Notes: a model not told the origin generated them from the letters alone. DNA of 6,373 nucleotides from an uncultured Chloroflexota bacterium (GCA_903837815.1 CAILWD010000067.1:1-6373); one strand, 5' to 3'. Positions 1-6,373 are shown, counted from the stretch's first letter. A program made the numbers and translations.

Positions 1-1596
1 ATGACCCGCATCCGTCAGGTGCTGACAGGTTTGGGATTCAGCGAAGCCGACTACCAGTTGAGCATCGACCACCTCTCAGGCGGACAGCGCACGCGCGGAT
101 TCCTCGCCCGCCTCTTGCTCTCCGACCCCGACCTGCTGCTGCTCGACGAACCCACCAACCACCTCGACATCGCCGCCGTCGAATGGCTCGAAGGATATCT
201 GAGCCAATGGGAAGGCGCGGCGATCATTGTCTCGCACGACCGCTACTTTTTGGACAAAGCCTGCAACGTCATCTTCGAGATGTTCCCAGGCGCAACCGAA
301 AGTTATCGCGGAAATTACAGCGCCTACCTCAAGCAACGCGCCGAACGCGCCGCCCGCAGGCAGGAAATTTTCGAGAGCGAAAAAGAAAAGTTGATGAAAG
401 AGGTGGAGTACATCAAGCGCAACGTTTCAGGGCAGAACGTGCTGCAAGCCAAGGGCAAGCTCAAACGTCTCTCGCGCATCCTGCAAGCCATCGAGCAGAT
501 CGGCATGGAAGCCGCGCTCAACCAAAAGTGGAGCGAGACCGCCGCCGAAGTCTCCGTCACCATGTCCATCATGGGCGTCGAAGAAGCCGAGCGCCGCGTG
601 CGCGGACTTCAATCTCCCGTGCGGACGCTGCCCAACCTGCACCTGCGCCTTTCGTCCCAAACCCGCTCTGGCGATCTGGTTATCCGCGCCGAAGACATCC
701 AGGTCGGATACTCCGACAAGTTTTTGTTTTCGTGCCCAACCATTGATTTGCGACGGGGCGACTGCGCGGCGTTGATCGGACCGAACGGAGCGGGCAAGAC
801 CACTTTCCTGAAAACGATCCTCGGACAGATTCCGCCTTTAGCTGGTGACGTGACCCTTGGGGCGAGTCTCAGCGTTGGGTATTTTGCTCAGGCGCACGAA
901 GGTCTCAATCCGCAGAATACCGTACTCGAAGAAATCATTGCCGCGTCAGGTTATCTTCCGAATCGGGCGCGTGAATATCTCGGCAAGTTCCTCTTCTCAG
1001 GCGACGACGCTTTCAAGAAAGTTTACATGCTCTCAGGCGGTGAACGCGGACGTCTCGCGCTGGCAAAGCTCGCCTTGCAAGATACCAACCTGCTCCTGCT
1101 CGACGAACCCACCAACCATCTCGACATCCCCTCGCAGGAAGTCCTCGAAGCCGTGCTGGACGATTACGCGGGCACGATCCTGCTCGTCACCCATGACCGC
1201 TACCTCGTGGACGCCGTCGCCACTCAAATCTGGGAAATCGACACGGATGAGTCTCACTTGTCCATTTTCAAGGGGACATACTCCCAATTGAAGGAAGAAC
1301 GCGAAAAAGAGCAAGCCCGTCAAGTCGCCATTGAAGCCGCCGCTACCGAGTCCCGCAAAAAAGACGCACCGAAGGCAAAGTCCGCCAGCACGAAGGAAGA
1401 ACGGCAAAGAATTGCCAAAGTCCAGAAACTGGAAAACAGCATCGCCAAACTCGAAGCCGAACTGGCAGAGATTGGCTTGCAGCTTGAAAATCCGCCCGCC
1501 GACGCTGGCGAGGTGGTCAAGCTCTCGAAGGAATATGAAAGAGTCCAGAACGAGATGGATGGTCTGCTTGCGGAGTGGGAAGGGGTGCAGGGATAA
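1..1596 (+). CDS. ABC-F family ATP-binding protein (5'-truncated by window edge)
   Basis: Soluble twin-ATPase protein of the ABC-F class. Family members bind the ribosomal E site and modulate translation, and some protect against ribosome-targeting antibiotics; they have no membrane domain and are not transporters. What is seen: first ABC domain from its signature LSGGQ (residues 25-29), Walker B LLLLDEPTNHLD (45-56) and switch SHD (78-80); an interdomain linker rich in charged helices (about 90-205); second domain with Walker A GPNGAGKTT (260-268), signature LSGGE (344-348), Walker B (364-375) and THD switch (397-399). A Lys/Glu/Ala-rich tail follows (about 431-464), then a C-terminal coiled-coil hairpin (about 465-528), as in Uup/YdiF-like members. 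The first Walker A is missing, so roughly 100 or more N-terminal residues lie left of the window and the Met at base 1 is probably internal. The exact subfamily (EttA, Uup, YdiF or resistance type) cannot be fixed. The gene ends with TAA at 1594-1596. Confidence 0.95.
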   Translation: MTRIRQVLTGLGFSEADYQLSIDHLSGGQRTRGFLARLLLSDPDLLLLDEPTNHLDIAAVEWLEGYLSQWEGAAIIVSHDRYFLDKACNVIFEMFPGATESYRGNYSAYLKQRAERAARRQEIFESEKEKLMKEVEYIKRNVSGQNVLQAKGKLKRLSRILQAIEQIGMEAALNQKWSETAAEVSVTMSIMGVEEAERRVRGLQSPVRTLPNLHLRLSSQTRSGDLVIRAEDIQVGYSDKFLFSCPTIDLRRGDCAALIGPNGAGKTTFLKTILGQIPPLAGDVTLGASLSVGYFAQAHEGLNPQNTVLEEIIAASGYLPNRAREYLGKFLFSGDDAFKKVYMLSGGERGRLALAKLALQDTNLLLLDEPTNHLDIPSQEVLEAVLDDYAGTILLVTHDRYLVDAVATQIWEIDTDESHLSIFKGTYSQLKEEREKEQARQVAIEAAATESRKKDAPKAKSASTKEERQRIAKVQKLENSIAKLEAELAEIGLQLENPPADAGEVVKLSKEYERVQNEMDGLLAEWEGVQG

Positions 1597-1620
1597 TCCT
1601 TGCTTGCGTGAAAATTGCAT

Positions 1621-1651
1621 TTGTATGCTCCACGTCAAACTTGGATATAAT
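1621..1651 (+). promoter_or_regulatory. Probable sigma-70-type promoter for the membrane protein gene
   Basis: A perfect -10 hexamer TATAAT lies at 1646-1651 in the non-coding leader. The best -35 candidate is TTGTAT at 1621-1626, with a slightly long 19-bp spacer; TTGCAT at 1615-1620 is too far away. Transcription would start near 1658, giving an untranslated leader of about 55-85 bases depending on the start codon. The position just after the ABC-F stop suggests that the membrane protein gene has its own promoter. Confidence 0.45.
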
Positions 1652-1732
1652 GACCCTGGATTCTGTACGGAAGATTTTCTCGAAAAACTCCTTTTCCGAA
1701 AGAGGCTCCTGGTGTGTGGTCTGGCGTCTCAA

Positions 1733-1744
1733 AGGCGGCGATGA
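1733..1744 (+). promoter_or_regulatory. Ribosome binding site and double ATG start of the membrane protein
   Basis: AAAGG (1731-1735) precedes two adjacent ATG codons at 1741 and 1744, with 5 and 8 bases between its last G and the start. A competing GTG start at 1714 has AGAGG (1701-1705) 8 bases upstream, so it cannot be excluded. I prefer the ATG pair because ATG is the commoner start and the extra nine residues from the GTG add no recognisable feature. Confidence 0.4.
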
Positions 1745-3789
1745 TGACTCATGAATTCAATTCTGCCCCGGCTGAACCTGAAGCAGAGTCCGTGGGATGC
1801 AAAGCGGAAGACAAAGTACAAAACCTGCCCGTTCGAACAAATTCCCCTTTATTTTCCGGGAAAAAGAACCCCTTCAACTCCCTCCGCAGAGATGTTCGCC
1901 TTTATTTGGTCGGGACGCTTTTTGCTGGCGGGGCGGGATATTATGTCTATTTTCAGTCCTCTCTGGAAAAGTTCACAGTCTTTTCCCATGGAATATCCCT
2001 TTTACTGGCTTTCATCTGGTTGATCCTTGTCCACGACAATATACCGGCTGCCTGGTCCCGCATAAATTGGAGGGAGATCAGGATTCATCCCGCATGGGCG
2101 ATTGTATTCTTTGCGTTGATGCTCCGTTATTATTCCTACTCCATTTTTCCGCCCCTGGATCAAACCGGTTTCGAGGAGTTGGAAGCCGGAGAGATCGCCA
2201 ATAATTACCTGGTTACAGGATCCATCCCAATCGGATTTCGGTTTACTACTTTGCTCGCTGCCATCGGGTTATCCAGCGATTCGGCATTCCGCCTGTTCGC
2301 ATTAAGATTTCCTTTTCAAGTTTTGGGCGTTGTCAGCCTGGTTTTGCTTGTCCTTTCCCTGCGCAGCCTGAAAGTGAGCTGGGCGCCAACCCTGCTGGTC
2401 GCATTTATCGCCGCCACCATGCGCTTCCTTGTGATTGCAACGGCTGTGGCAGACGAGTTGTTTTTCGGCATGTCGATCCTGACGGCTTCCCTTCTGTTTT
2501 TGATCAAGTCGGAAGGCTCGAAAAACAATCAGTCCTTCTGGCTTTCAGCGGCAGGCGCCTTCTCGGGGATTTTAATGTATGAATATACTTCGTACCGCGT
2601 GTTTATTATTGTTACGGTATTCTGGTTGTTGTGGAAATATGTTGCAGGTAAAGACGGAAACAGGTCGCTCGCCGGGTTTAATGCCTTCTCCTTTTTGCTC
2701 CCTCTTGCGCTTGTGGCTTTGCCGATGTTTGCTCACACCTTGCGCCATCCCTTTGCCTCCGAATTGTCCGAAGCCTTTGTTCGCCACGCTGCCGGAAGGT
2801 CGACCTTTTTGCCTGACACAGGCTTATATCATTTGTGGCATCAGGCGCGGGCGCTGACAGGCTGGACGGCTGAACTCAGCTCCTTCTATACCCCTGTGGG
2901 AGAACCGCTCCTCCTTCCTCCGGTTGGCTGGTTGTTTGGAATTAGCCTTTTATATGCTTTGTTCCTCGCAGGGCGCGGATTTCCGAAACTACTGGGAATC
3001 AATGTCCTGCTCACGATGGCGGGCGCAAGTTTTTTTGCCAACAACCTGAATATCGGACGCATGGCGCCAACCTTTCCCATGCTGCTTGTCTTGTCCGGTA
3101 TTTTTTTGGAAAAAACATACAACAAAATTACGCGCTGGATGAATGGAATTGGCTATGAAAAGGATATTGCACTGGTCGCCCCGCGCTTCACATGGACCAG
3201 GCGGAACTCCTCTGCGGAATCACCCCTGATTTGGATGAATACGATCGACAACCCAGACCCTGCTCCGTCGTATTCCAGACAGGTGATTATCAATGTAAAA
3301 AAACTCGGCGGCTATTTAATCAATGCCCTGGCTTTACTGGTTTTCCTCGCTTTGATTGCCGGAGTGACTCTGGGCAATATAGAGTCGTTAAGGAGAATGT
3401 CGCAAAATCAGCTGGTGATCAATGAATATGCAAACGACGATTATTCGGTTTGCGCTCATATTGGCAGGTTTGCCACACACGGGCAGCGAGTCTTTATCTA
3501 TTCCCCGTTCGGATACGCTCTTTGCTCTCCGAAAGCCTCTGAAAGATGGTATGTCGGCGATAAACAACTGGAAGTCCGCCATATTTCGGGTGAATTTATT
3601 TTGCCAGCAAGCCTGTCTCCAGGGGACATGGTTGTTTATGGGGTCAGTAACGCGGGGCTTACCGGTGATGAAATATCCAAATTGGCAGACCTTGCAACCG
3701 CAGCCGGCAGTCTGGATTCCTTGAGATTTTCAGAAAACATCGCGGGAAGAATCACCGCTGCCTCCATGTGTTTTCAATGTGAAAAGTAA
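1741..3789 (+). CDS. Multi-pass membrane protein, probable GT-C fold (family 39-like) glycosyltransferase
   Basis: Integral membrane protein of 682 residues from ATG 1741 (691 from GTG 1714; numbering below counts the GTG as residue 1). A polar N-terminal tail of about 60 residues precedes roughly a dozen hydrophobic segments, for example near 62-80, 88-106, 126-144, 196-217, 222-241, 246-264, 293-310, 323-341, 401-420, 424-441, 446-464 and 533-551. A soluble C-terminal domain of about 140 residues (552-691) follows. The loop after the third segment carries an acidic cluster (D149, E154, E155, E157, E160). It sits where GT-C/PMT-like enzymes hold their catalytic acidic residues facing the outside, and the segment around 281-305 (G-x-Y-E-Y-x-S-Y-R) recalls family 39 proteins. 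Such enzymes move sugars from polyprenyl-phosphate carriers to lipids, glycans or proteins. The assignment is by overall pattern, and donor and acceptor are unknown. The C-terminal domain has cysteines at 580, 604, 686 and 689, the last two forming C-F-Q-C near the end. Base composition is lower in GC than the flanking genes. The stop is TAA at 3787-3789, and the gene converges on the oxidoreductase. Confidence 0.8.
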   Translation: MMTHEFNSAPAEPEAESVGCKAEDKVQNLPVRTNSPLFSGKKNPFNSLRRDVRLYLVGTLFAGGAGYYVYFQSSLEKFTVFSHGISLLLAFIWLILVHDNIPAAWSRINWREIRIHPAWAIVFFALMLRYYSYSIFPPLDQTGFEELEAGEIANNYLVTGSIPIGFRFTTLLAAIGLSSDSAFRLFALRFPFQVLGVVSLVLLVLSLRSLKVSWAPTLLVAFIAATMRFLVIATAVADELFFGMSILTASLLFLIKSEGSKNNQSFWLSAAGAFSGILMYEYTSYRVFIIVTVFWLLWKYVAGKDGNRSLAGFNAFSFLLPLALVALPMFAHTLRHPFASELSEAFVRHAAGRSTFLPDTGLYHLWHQARALTGWTAELSSFYTPVGEPLLLPPVGWLFGISLLYALFLAGRGFPKLLGINVLLTMAGASFFANNLNIGRMAPTFPMLLVLSGIFLEKTYNKITRWMNGIGYEKDIALVAPRFTWTRRNSSAESPLIWMNTIDNPDPAPSYSRQVIINVKKLGGYLINALALLVFLALIAGVTLGNIESLRRMSQNQLVINEYANDDYSVCAHIGRFATHGQRVFIYSPFGYALCSPKASERWYVGDKQLEVRHISGEFILPASLSPGDMVVYGVSNAGLTGDEISKLADLATAAGSLDSLRFSENIAGRITAASMCFQCEK

Positions 3790-3924
3790 ACGCTCTGCAA
3801 CGAGACAGAGACGTCCCAGCGAATCTGATTTTGAATCTTGCCTGCGATCAAAACCTGTGAGCAGTTTTCCAAAATGGGGATGACCGGCTGGACGAGCTTT
3901 CGCAATTCAAGCAGATAGCCCGCG

Positions 3925-6069
3925 TCAGATGTGGGCTTTGCTTCCCGACTGGATCGATTCGACTGCCGCGAATGTGGATTTAGTCACGCCGATGAGTTGA
4001 TCATACGGAATGGGAGCTTCGCCTCCGCTGCGGATTGACTCTGCAAACGCAGTCATTTCCGCCTTCCAGCCTTTATCCTGCGCCCCGCTCTGGACGGTTT
4101 TCTTCCCATCTTTGACAGTGGTCAAAGAGACGTAATCGTCTAGGGTGGCGATCATCCCTTCGCAAAAAGTTTCCAGCCGTTCTTTGGGAACAGACTTGTC
4201 GCCGTTGGCAAGATAATCCACCACGCCAATGGAGCCGTCGGGGAAGGTGAAAGTCATCGAGACGTTGTCCTCGCGGTATTTGCCTGCATTCGGCAGCGCG
4301 TGCGCCGTCACACTGACAGGAGCCGCGCCGACAAGGAAGGTTATCAAATCAATGAAATGACACGCCTCGCCGATGATTCGTCCGCCGCCGAGGGCTGGGT
4401 CTTGAGTCCAGTGGTTGAGGGGGATGTAGCCGGCGTTGACGCGATAATGCAGGTACATTGACGATTGACGATTGACGACTAACGATTTGAGTTTTCGAGC
4501 AAGCGGGGAGAAGCGGCGGTTAAAGCCGGTGAGCAGTAGACAGTTATCAGTTTTCAACAACTGCTTCCTGACCGCCGCCAACTGATTACTGTTTATCGCC
4601 AGCGGCTTCTCCACGAAAACATGCTTTCCAGCCTTGAGCGCCTTCACAACCAAATCGGCGTGCGAGTCATGGCGGGTGAGGATTGCCACCGTGTTGATAT
4701 TCGGGTCGTTGATGATTTCATCGTCGGAGGCGGCGGCGTATTGAAAGCCAAACTTCTTCCCTGAATGTTGTGCGTGTAGCCCACCAGAGGAAGCAATGCC
4801 GACCAGTTCAAAATCTTTGTTGTTTTTCAAAACAGGCAGGAGGGTTGCGTTTGCATACAAGCCAGCACCTAGAACGCCCAATTTGCAAGTTGCAGGTTTG
4901 AACGTTGGAACGTTGAACCTGACAACCTTCAAACTTTCCAACTTTCCAACTTCTTCACCGTAAGTTAATAACACCCCCAAAAACGGCTCTTTCCTCTTTC
5001 CCGTGATGACCTCGTAAGCCTTGACGCCTTCTTCGATGGGGAAGCGATGGCTGATGAGACTTTCGACCTTCAACTTTCGACTCGCCATCATCTCCACCAC
5101 AGCCTGAAAATTCCGCCCCTCTGTCCAGCGGATGTAGCCGATGGGATAGTCGTTGCCATTTTCTTCGTAGTTTGAGTCGTAGCGGCCGGGGCCGTAGGAG
5201 CGGGAGTTGATGAAGGAGATTTCCTTTTCGTAGTAAATTTTTCTTGGGAAATTCAAGCCGACTGCGCCGGTTGCTACCACCTTCGTGCGGTCACGGGCGA
5301 TGACGCCAGCCAGTTCAACGGGGTCGTTGGAGGAGGTGTCGGCGCAGATGATGACCGAGTCGAAGCCGCGATTGGCGGTAAAAGCCTGCGACGCTGACTC
5401 AGCCCGGGGTCTGGTGACAGCTTTCAGCCCAAGTCCTTCGGCGAGTTGAATCCGCTTTGGGTCCAGGTCAATGCCCAGGACGTTGCATCCAGCCGCAGCC
5501 GCAAATTGAATCGTCATCAAGCCGAGAAGTCCCAAGCCGATGACGGCGACGTTTTCGCCCAGTTGCGGCTCGGCGAGTCGAAACCCGTGCAGGGCAATTG
5601 CGCCGAGGGTGGTGAAGGCGGCGGGCTCGAAATCTACATTTTTGGGGAGCGGGGTGAGCAGGTTGCGCGGCACGACGTTGTACTCGGCATGGCTGGCGTA
5701 GCCTCCGCCCGCGCAAGCCACGCGCTGCCCCACCTTGAATCCCTGCATATTTTTGCCGAGCGCGACGATGGTTCCCGCGCTGGAATAGCCCAACGCCATC
5801 GGCTGGTCGAGACGGTTGAAGACCGCCTGTACGGTCGGCATGATGCCTTCACGTTTGGCTTTGTCCAGAGTCTGCTTGACGAGATCGGGGCGGGAGCGGG
5901 CTTTGCCGAGGTAACTTTTTTCGGCGAACTCAACGACCATGCGCTCCGTGCCAGCCGAAACGAGGCTTGCGGAAACTTTGACCAGCGCCTGTCCTTCGCG
6001 CGGCGTGGGGACGGGAATTTCTTCGATGACGGTTTGTCCGTTTTTGATGTGTTGGAGAAGTTGTTTCAT
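3925..6069 (-). CDS. Bi-domain oxidoreductase: MDR-type dehydrogenase fused to Gfo/Idh/MocA domain
   Basis: Cytoplasmic 714-residue fusion, about full length for the family. The N-terminal half (1 to about 370) is a medium-chain dehydrogenase/reductase. Its Rossmann glycine motif is G-L-G-L-L-G at 178-183 with an acidic D201 after the second strand, which favours NAD(H). The GHE-type zinc site is absent (the matching segment reads L-G-Y-S-S-A-G, 93-99) and there is no four-cysteine structural zinc lobe, so this half is probably zinc-independent. The C-terminal half is a Gfo/Idh/MocA domain with a second nucleotide-binding motif G-V-L-G-A-G (398-403), the E-K-P motif (487-489) and the G-E-A-C-H-F-I-D segment (567-574) with the likely catalytic H571. 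Relatives are common in polysaccharide loci and are thought to act on sugars or nucleotide sugars; the reaction is not established. The ATG at 6069 fits the family N-terminus (M-K-Q-L-L-Q), but only a weak GAAG lies 7 bases upstream. Three short-period repeat islands are embedded in the gene, one forming the linker between the two halves (374-397). The stop is TGA at 3927-3925. Confidence 0.93.
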   Translation of the reverse strand: MKQLLQHIKNGQTVIEEIPVPTPREGQALVKVSASLVSAGTERMVVEFAEKSYLGKARSRPDLVKQTLDKAKREGIMPTVQAVFNRLDQPMALGYSSAGTIVALGKNMQGFKVGQRVACAGGGYASHAEYNVVPRNLLTPLPKNVDFEPAAFTTLGAIALHGFRLAEPQLGENVAVIGLGLLGLMTIQFAAAAGCNVLGIDLDPKRIQLAEGLGLKAVTRPRAESASQAFTANRGFDSVIICADTSSNDPVELAGVIARDRTKVVATGAVGLNFPRKIYYEKEISFINSRSYGPGRYDSNYEENGNDYPIGYIRWTEGRNFQAVVEMMASRKLKVESLISHRFPIEEGVKAYEVITGKRKEPFLGVLLTYGEEVGKLESLKVVRFNVPTFKPATCKLGVLGAGLYANATLLPVLKNNKDFELVGIASSGGLHAQHSGKKFGFQYAAASDDEIINDPNINTVAILTRHDSHADLVVKALKAGKHVFVEKPLAINSNQLAAVRKQLLKTDNCLLLTGFNRRFSPLARKLKSLVVNRQSSMYLHYRVNAGYIPLNHWTQDPALGGGRIIGEACHFIDLITFLVGAAPVSVTAHALPNAGKYREDNVSMTFTFPDGSIGVVDYLANGDKSVPKERLETFCEGMIATLDDYVSLTTVKDGKKTVQSGAQDKGWKAEMTAFAESIRSGGEAPIPYDQLIGVTKSTFAAVESIQSGSKAHI
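4457..4491 (-). repeat. 7-bp-period tandem repeat island inside the oxidoreductase gene
   Basis: On the + strand five consecutive heptamers read ATTGACG three times, then ACTAACG and ATTTGAG. On the coding (minus) strand this encodes residues 527-538, L-K-S-L-V-V-N-R-Q-S-S-M, just before the conserved H-Y-R-V-N-A-G of the Gfo/Idh/MocA half. Because 7 is not a multiple of 3, perfect copies give the same cyclic heptapeptide (R-Q-S-S-I-V-N) in all frames on this strand, without stops. The opposite orientation contains TGA. Confidence 0.8.
4534..4594 (-). repeat. Degenerate 7-bp-period island with flanking inverted repeat, inside the oxidoreductase gene
   Basis: CAGTTATCAGTT at 4541-4552 and AACTGATTACTG at 4580-4591 (+ strand) are inverted copies matching at 11 of 12 positions, separated by 27 bases. 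On the coding strand the downstream arm reads ACTGATA ACTGTCT ACTG, a 7-bp period. The arms encode I-N-S-N-Q-L (492-497) and K-T-D-N-C-L-L (506-512), which flank an ordinary-looking helix. The wording resembles the heptamer repeats elsewhere in the window, but this island is more degenerate. Confidence 0.5.
4880..4950 (-). repeat. 8-bp-period repeat island encoding the interdomain linker
   Basis: On the coding strand, units starting with GTT follow each other every 8 bases: GTTGGAAA twice, GTTTGAAG, GTTGTCAG, a 7-base GTTCAAC, GTTCCAAC and GTTCAAAC, then the related CTGCAACT and TGCAAATT. The stretch encodes residues 374-397, beginning V-G-K-L-E-S-L-K and running into the first strand of the Gfo/Idh/MocA Rossmann fold. 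It coincides with the boundary between the two enzyme halves. Confidence 0.75.
5058..5081 (-). repeat. Possible minor 7-bp-period island in the oxidoreductase gene
   Basis: The coding strand reads GTCGAAA, GTTGAAG, GTCGAAA and then GTC, a 7-bp period resembling the 8-bp units at 4880-4950. It encodes R-K-L-K-V-E-S-L (331-338), a segment that also looks like normal family sequence. It may therefore be chance or an old, well-adapted copy. Confidence 0.3.
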
Positions 6070-6099
6070 GTGGATACTTCGACTTTGCTCAGTGTATGT

Positions 6100-6373
6100 T
6101 TACGATTTGTGATTTTTGATTTTCGATTTCATCCATGCGGGATGTTTGGCTGCGACCTTTTTATAGATGGGGCAGTCGGGCGTGTGCGCTCCGGGCAAAT
6201 ATCCCGTAGACATGAGAAACTCGTTGACGATCTCGCCGCCTGTGAAAACAAAAGTCTTCTTGAAAAGTTTGGTCCACTCGTCTTTGGTCAGCGGGTGATG
6301 GAAGTCGAGCCAGGCTTTGAACGAGCCGAATTCTTTTTGCAGTTCGAGAATTTTCTGCGCGTTGACAATTGCC
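6100..6373 (-). CDS. tag: DNA-3-methyladenine glycosylase I, C-terminal part (runs off right edge)
   Basis: The last 90 codons of a base-excision repair enzyme that removes 3-methyladenine from alkylated DNA. The frame reads from base 6372 down to a TAA stop at 6102-6100, and the start lies beyond the window. Numbering within the visible part, the fragment begins A-I-V-N-A-Q-K-I-L-E and contains F-V-F-T-G-G-E-I-V-N-E-F-L (41-53). This matches the Tag segment that in E. coli reads F-K-F-V-G-x-T with a following helix. Next comes G-Y-L-P-G-A-H-T-P-D-C (57-67). H63 and C67 reproduce the H-x3-C pair that, with two N-terminal residues, binds structural zinc in E. coli Tag. The N-terminal catalytic part is outside the window. 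The final nine residues (K82-S90) and the first base of the stop codon are encoded entirely by a 7-bp-period repeat, so the native tail may have been replaced or extended. The gene ends 30 bp before the oxidoreductase start on the same strand, so co-transcription is possible. Confidence 0.88.
   Translation of the reverse strand, partial: AIVNAQKILELQKEFGSFKAWLDFHHPLTKDEWTKLFKKTFVFTGGEIVNEFLMSTGYLPGAHTPDCPIYKKVAAKHPAWMKSKIKNHKS
6102..6129 (-). repeat. 7-bp-period repeat at the 3' end of tag
   Basis: Four exact-spaced heptamers on the + strand read ACGATTT, GTGATTT, TTGATTT and TCGATTT, sharing the core GATTT. On the coding strand they begin exactly at codon 82 of the visible Tag fragment, give K-S-K-I-K-N-H-K-S, and supply the T of the TAA stop. 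The heptamer ACGATTT also occurs at 4482-4488, in the island at 4457-4491, so the two islands appear related. Confidence 0.8.

Noticed and set aside
183..746. 187-codon plus-strand frame within the ABC-F gene
   Set aside because: Arg/Pro-rich out-of-frame translation of a clearly coding region; no independent motif or ribosome binding site.
1033..1638. 201-codon minus-strand frame opposite the ABC-F gene
   Set aside because: It is a shadow of the ABC-F coding sequence; its composition follows the antisense of the Walker and coiled-coil regions and it shows no domain of its own.
1597..1740. Riboswitch or small RNA in the leader of the membrane protein gene
   Set aside because: Only weak short palindromes are visible and no known conserved core is recognisable; a plain promoter and leader explain the stretch.
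3827..3855. Hairpin between the convergent genes (GATTTTGA and TCAAAACC, 13-base loop) as a terminator
   Set aside because: The stem is AT-rich with one imperfect pair and no T-tract follows on either strand. No terminator is convincing anywhere in 3790-3924.
3776..3924. Open frame on the minus strand through the convergent intergenic region, ending at the TGA at 3778-3776
   Set aside because: It has no start codon within the intergenic part, overlaps both flanking genes in other frames and resembles no family I know. Long stop-free antisense frames are common at this composition.
4457..4594. CRISPR array or IS-end interpretation of the repeats
   Set aside because: Units are only 7-8 bases with no spacers, no long direct repeats, no transposase and no target-site duplication.

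Overview
The window holds four protein genes and no RNA genes: a 5'-truncated ABC-F ATPase (+), a multi-pass membrane protein resembling GT-C/family 39 glycosyltransferases (+), a two-domain sugar oxidoreductase (-), and the 3' end of a DNA-3-methyladenine glycosylase I gene (-, running off the right edge). I see no mobile element, CRISPR array or prophage. The best guess for the organism is a Chloroflexota bacterium of the Anaerolineae type. This rests on the style of the ABC-F and oxidoreductase proteins, a TATAAT-type promoter, and short 7/8-bp repeat islands of a kind I associate with that group. It is a tentative assignment from reading, not from a search.

Layout. Bases 1-1596 are the ABC-F protein, lacking the Walker A half of its first ATPase domain because the window starts inside the gene. 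Bases 1597-1740 are a promoter-bearing leader with a good TATAAT at 1646-1651. Bases 1741-3789 (or from GTG 1714) are the membrane protein, which looks more AT-rich than its neighbours. Bases 3790-3924 separate two convergent genes and hold no convincing terminator. Bases 6069-3925 (minus) are the bi-domain oxidoreductase: an MDR-type dehydrogenase half fused to a Gfo/Idh/MocA half. Bases 6372-6100 (minus) are the last 90 codons of tag, ending 30 bp upstream of the oxidoreductase start, so the two may be co-transcribed.

How the genes relate. The membrane glycosyltransferase and the bi-domain oxidoreductase could both serve envelope or exopolysaccharide assembly, since the bi-domain family is common in such loci. 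The ABC-F translation factor and the Tag repair enzyme are housekeeping-type genes with no obvious link to them.

The most interesting signal is a set of short-period repeat islands inside coding sequence on the minus strand. A 7-bp-period island (4457-4491), a 7-bp-period/inverted island (4534-4594) and an 8-bp-period island (4880-4950) all lie inside the oxidoreductase gene. A further 7-bp-period island (6102-6129) encodes the last nine residues of Tag and the first base of its stop codon. They fall at places likely to tolerate change: the interdomain linker, surface segments and a C-terminal tail. This looks like a family of short tandem repeats that has spread into genes and been read through as protein.
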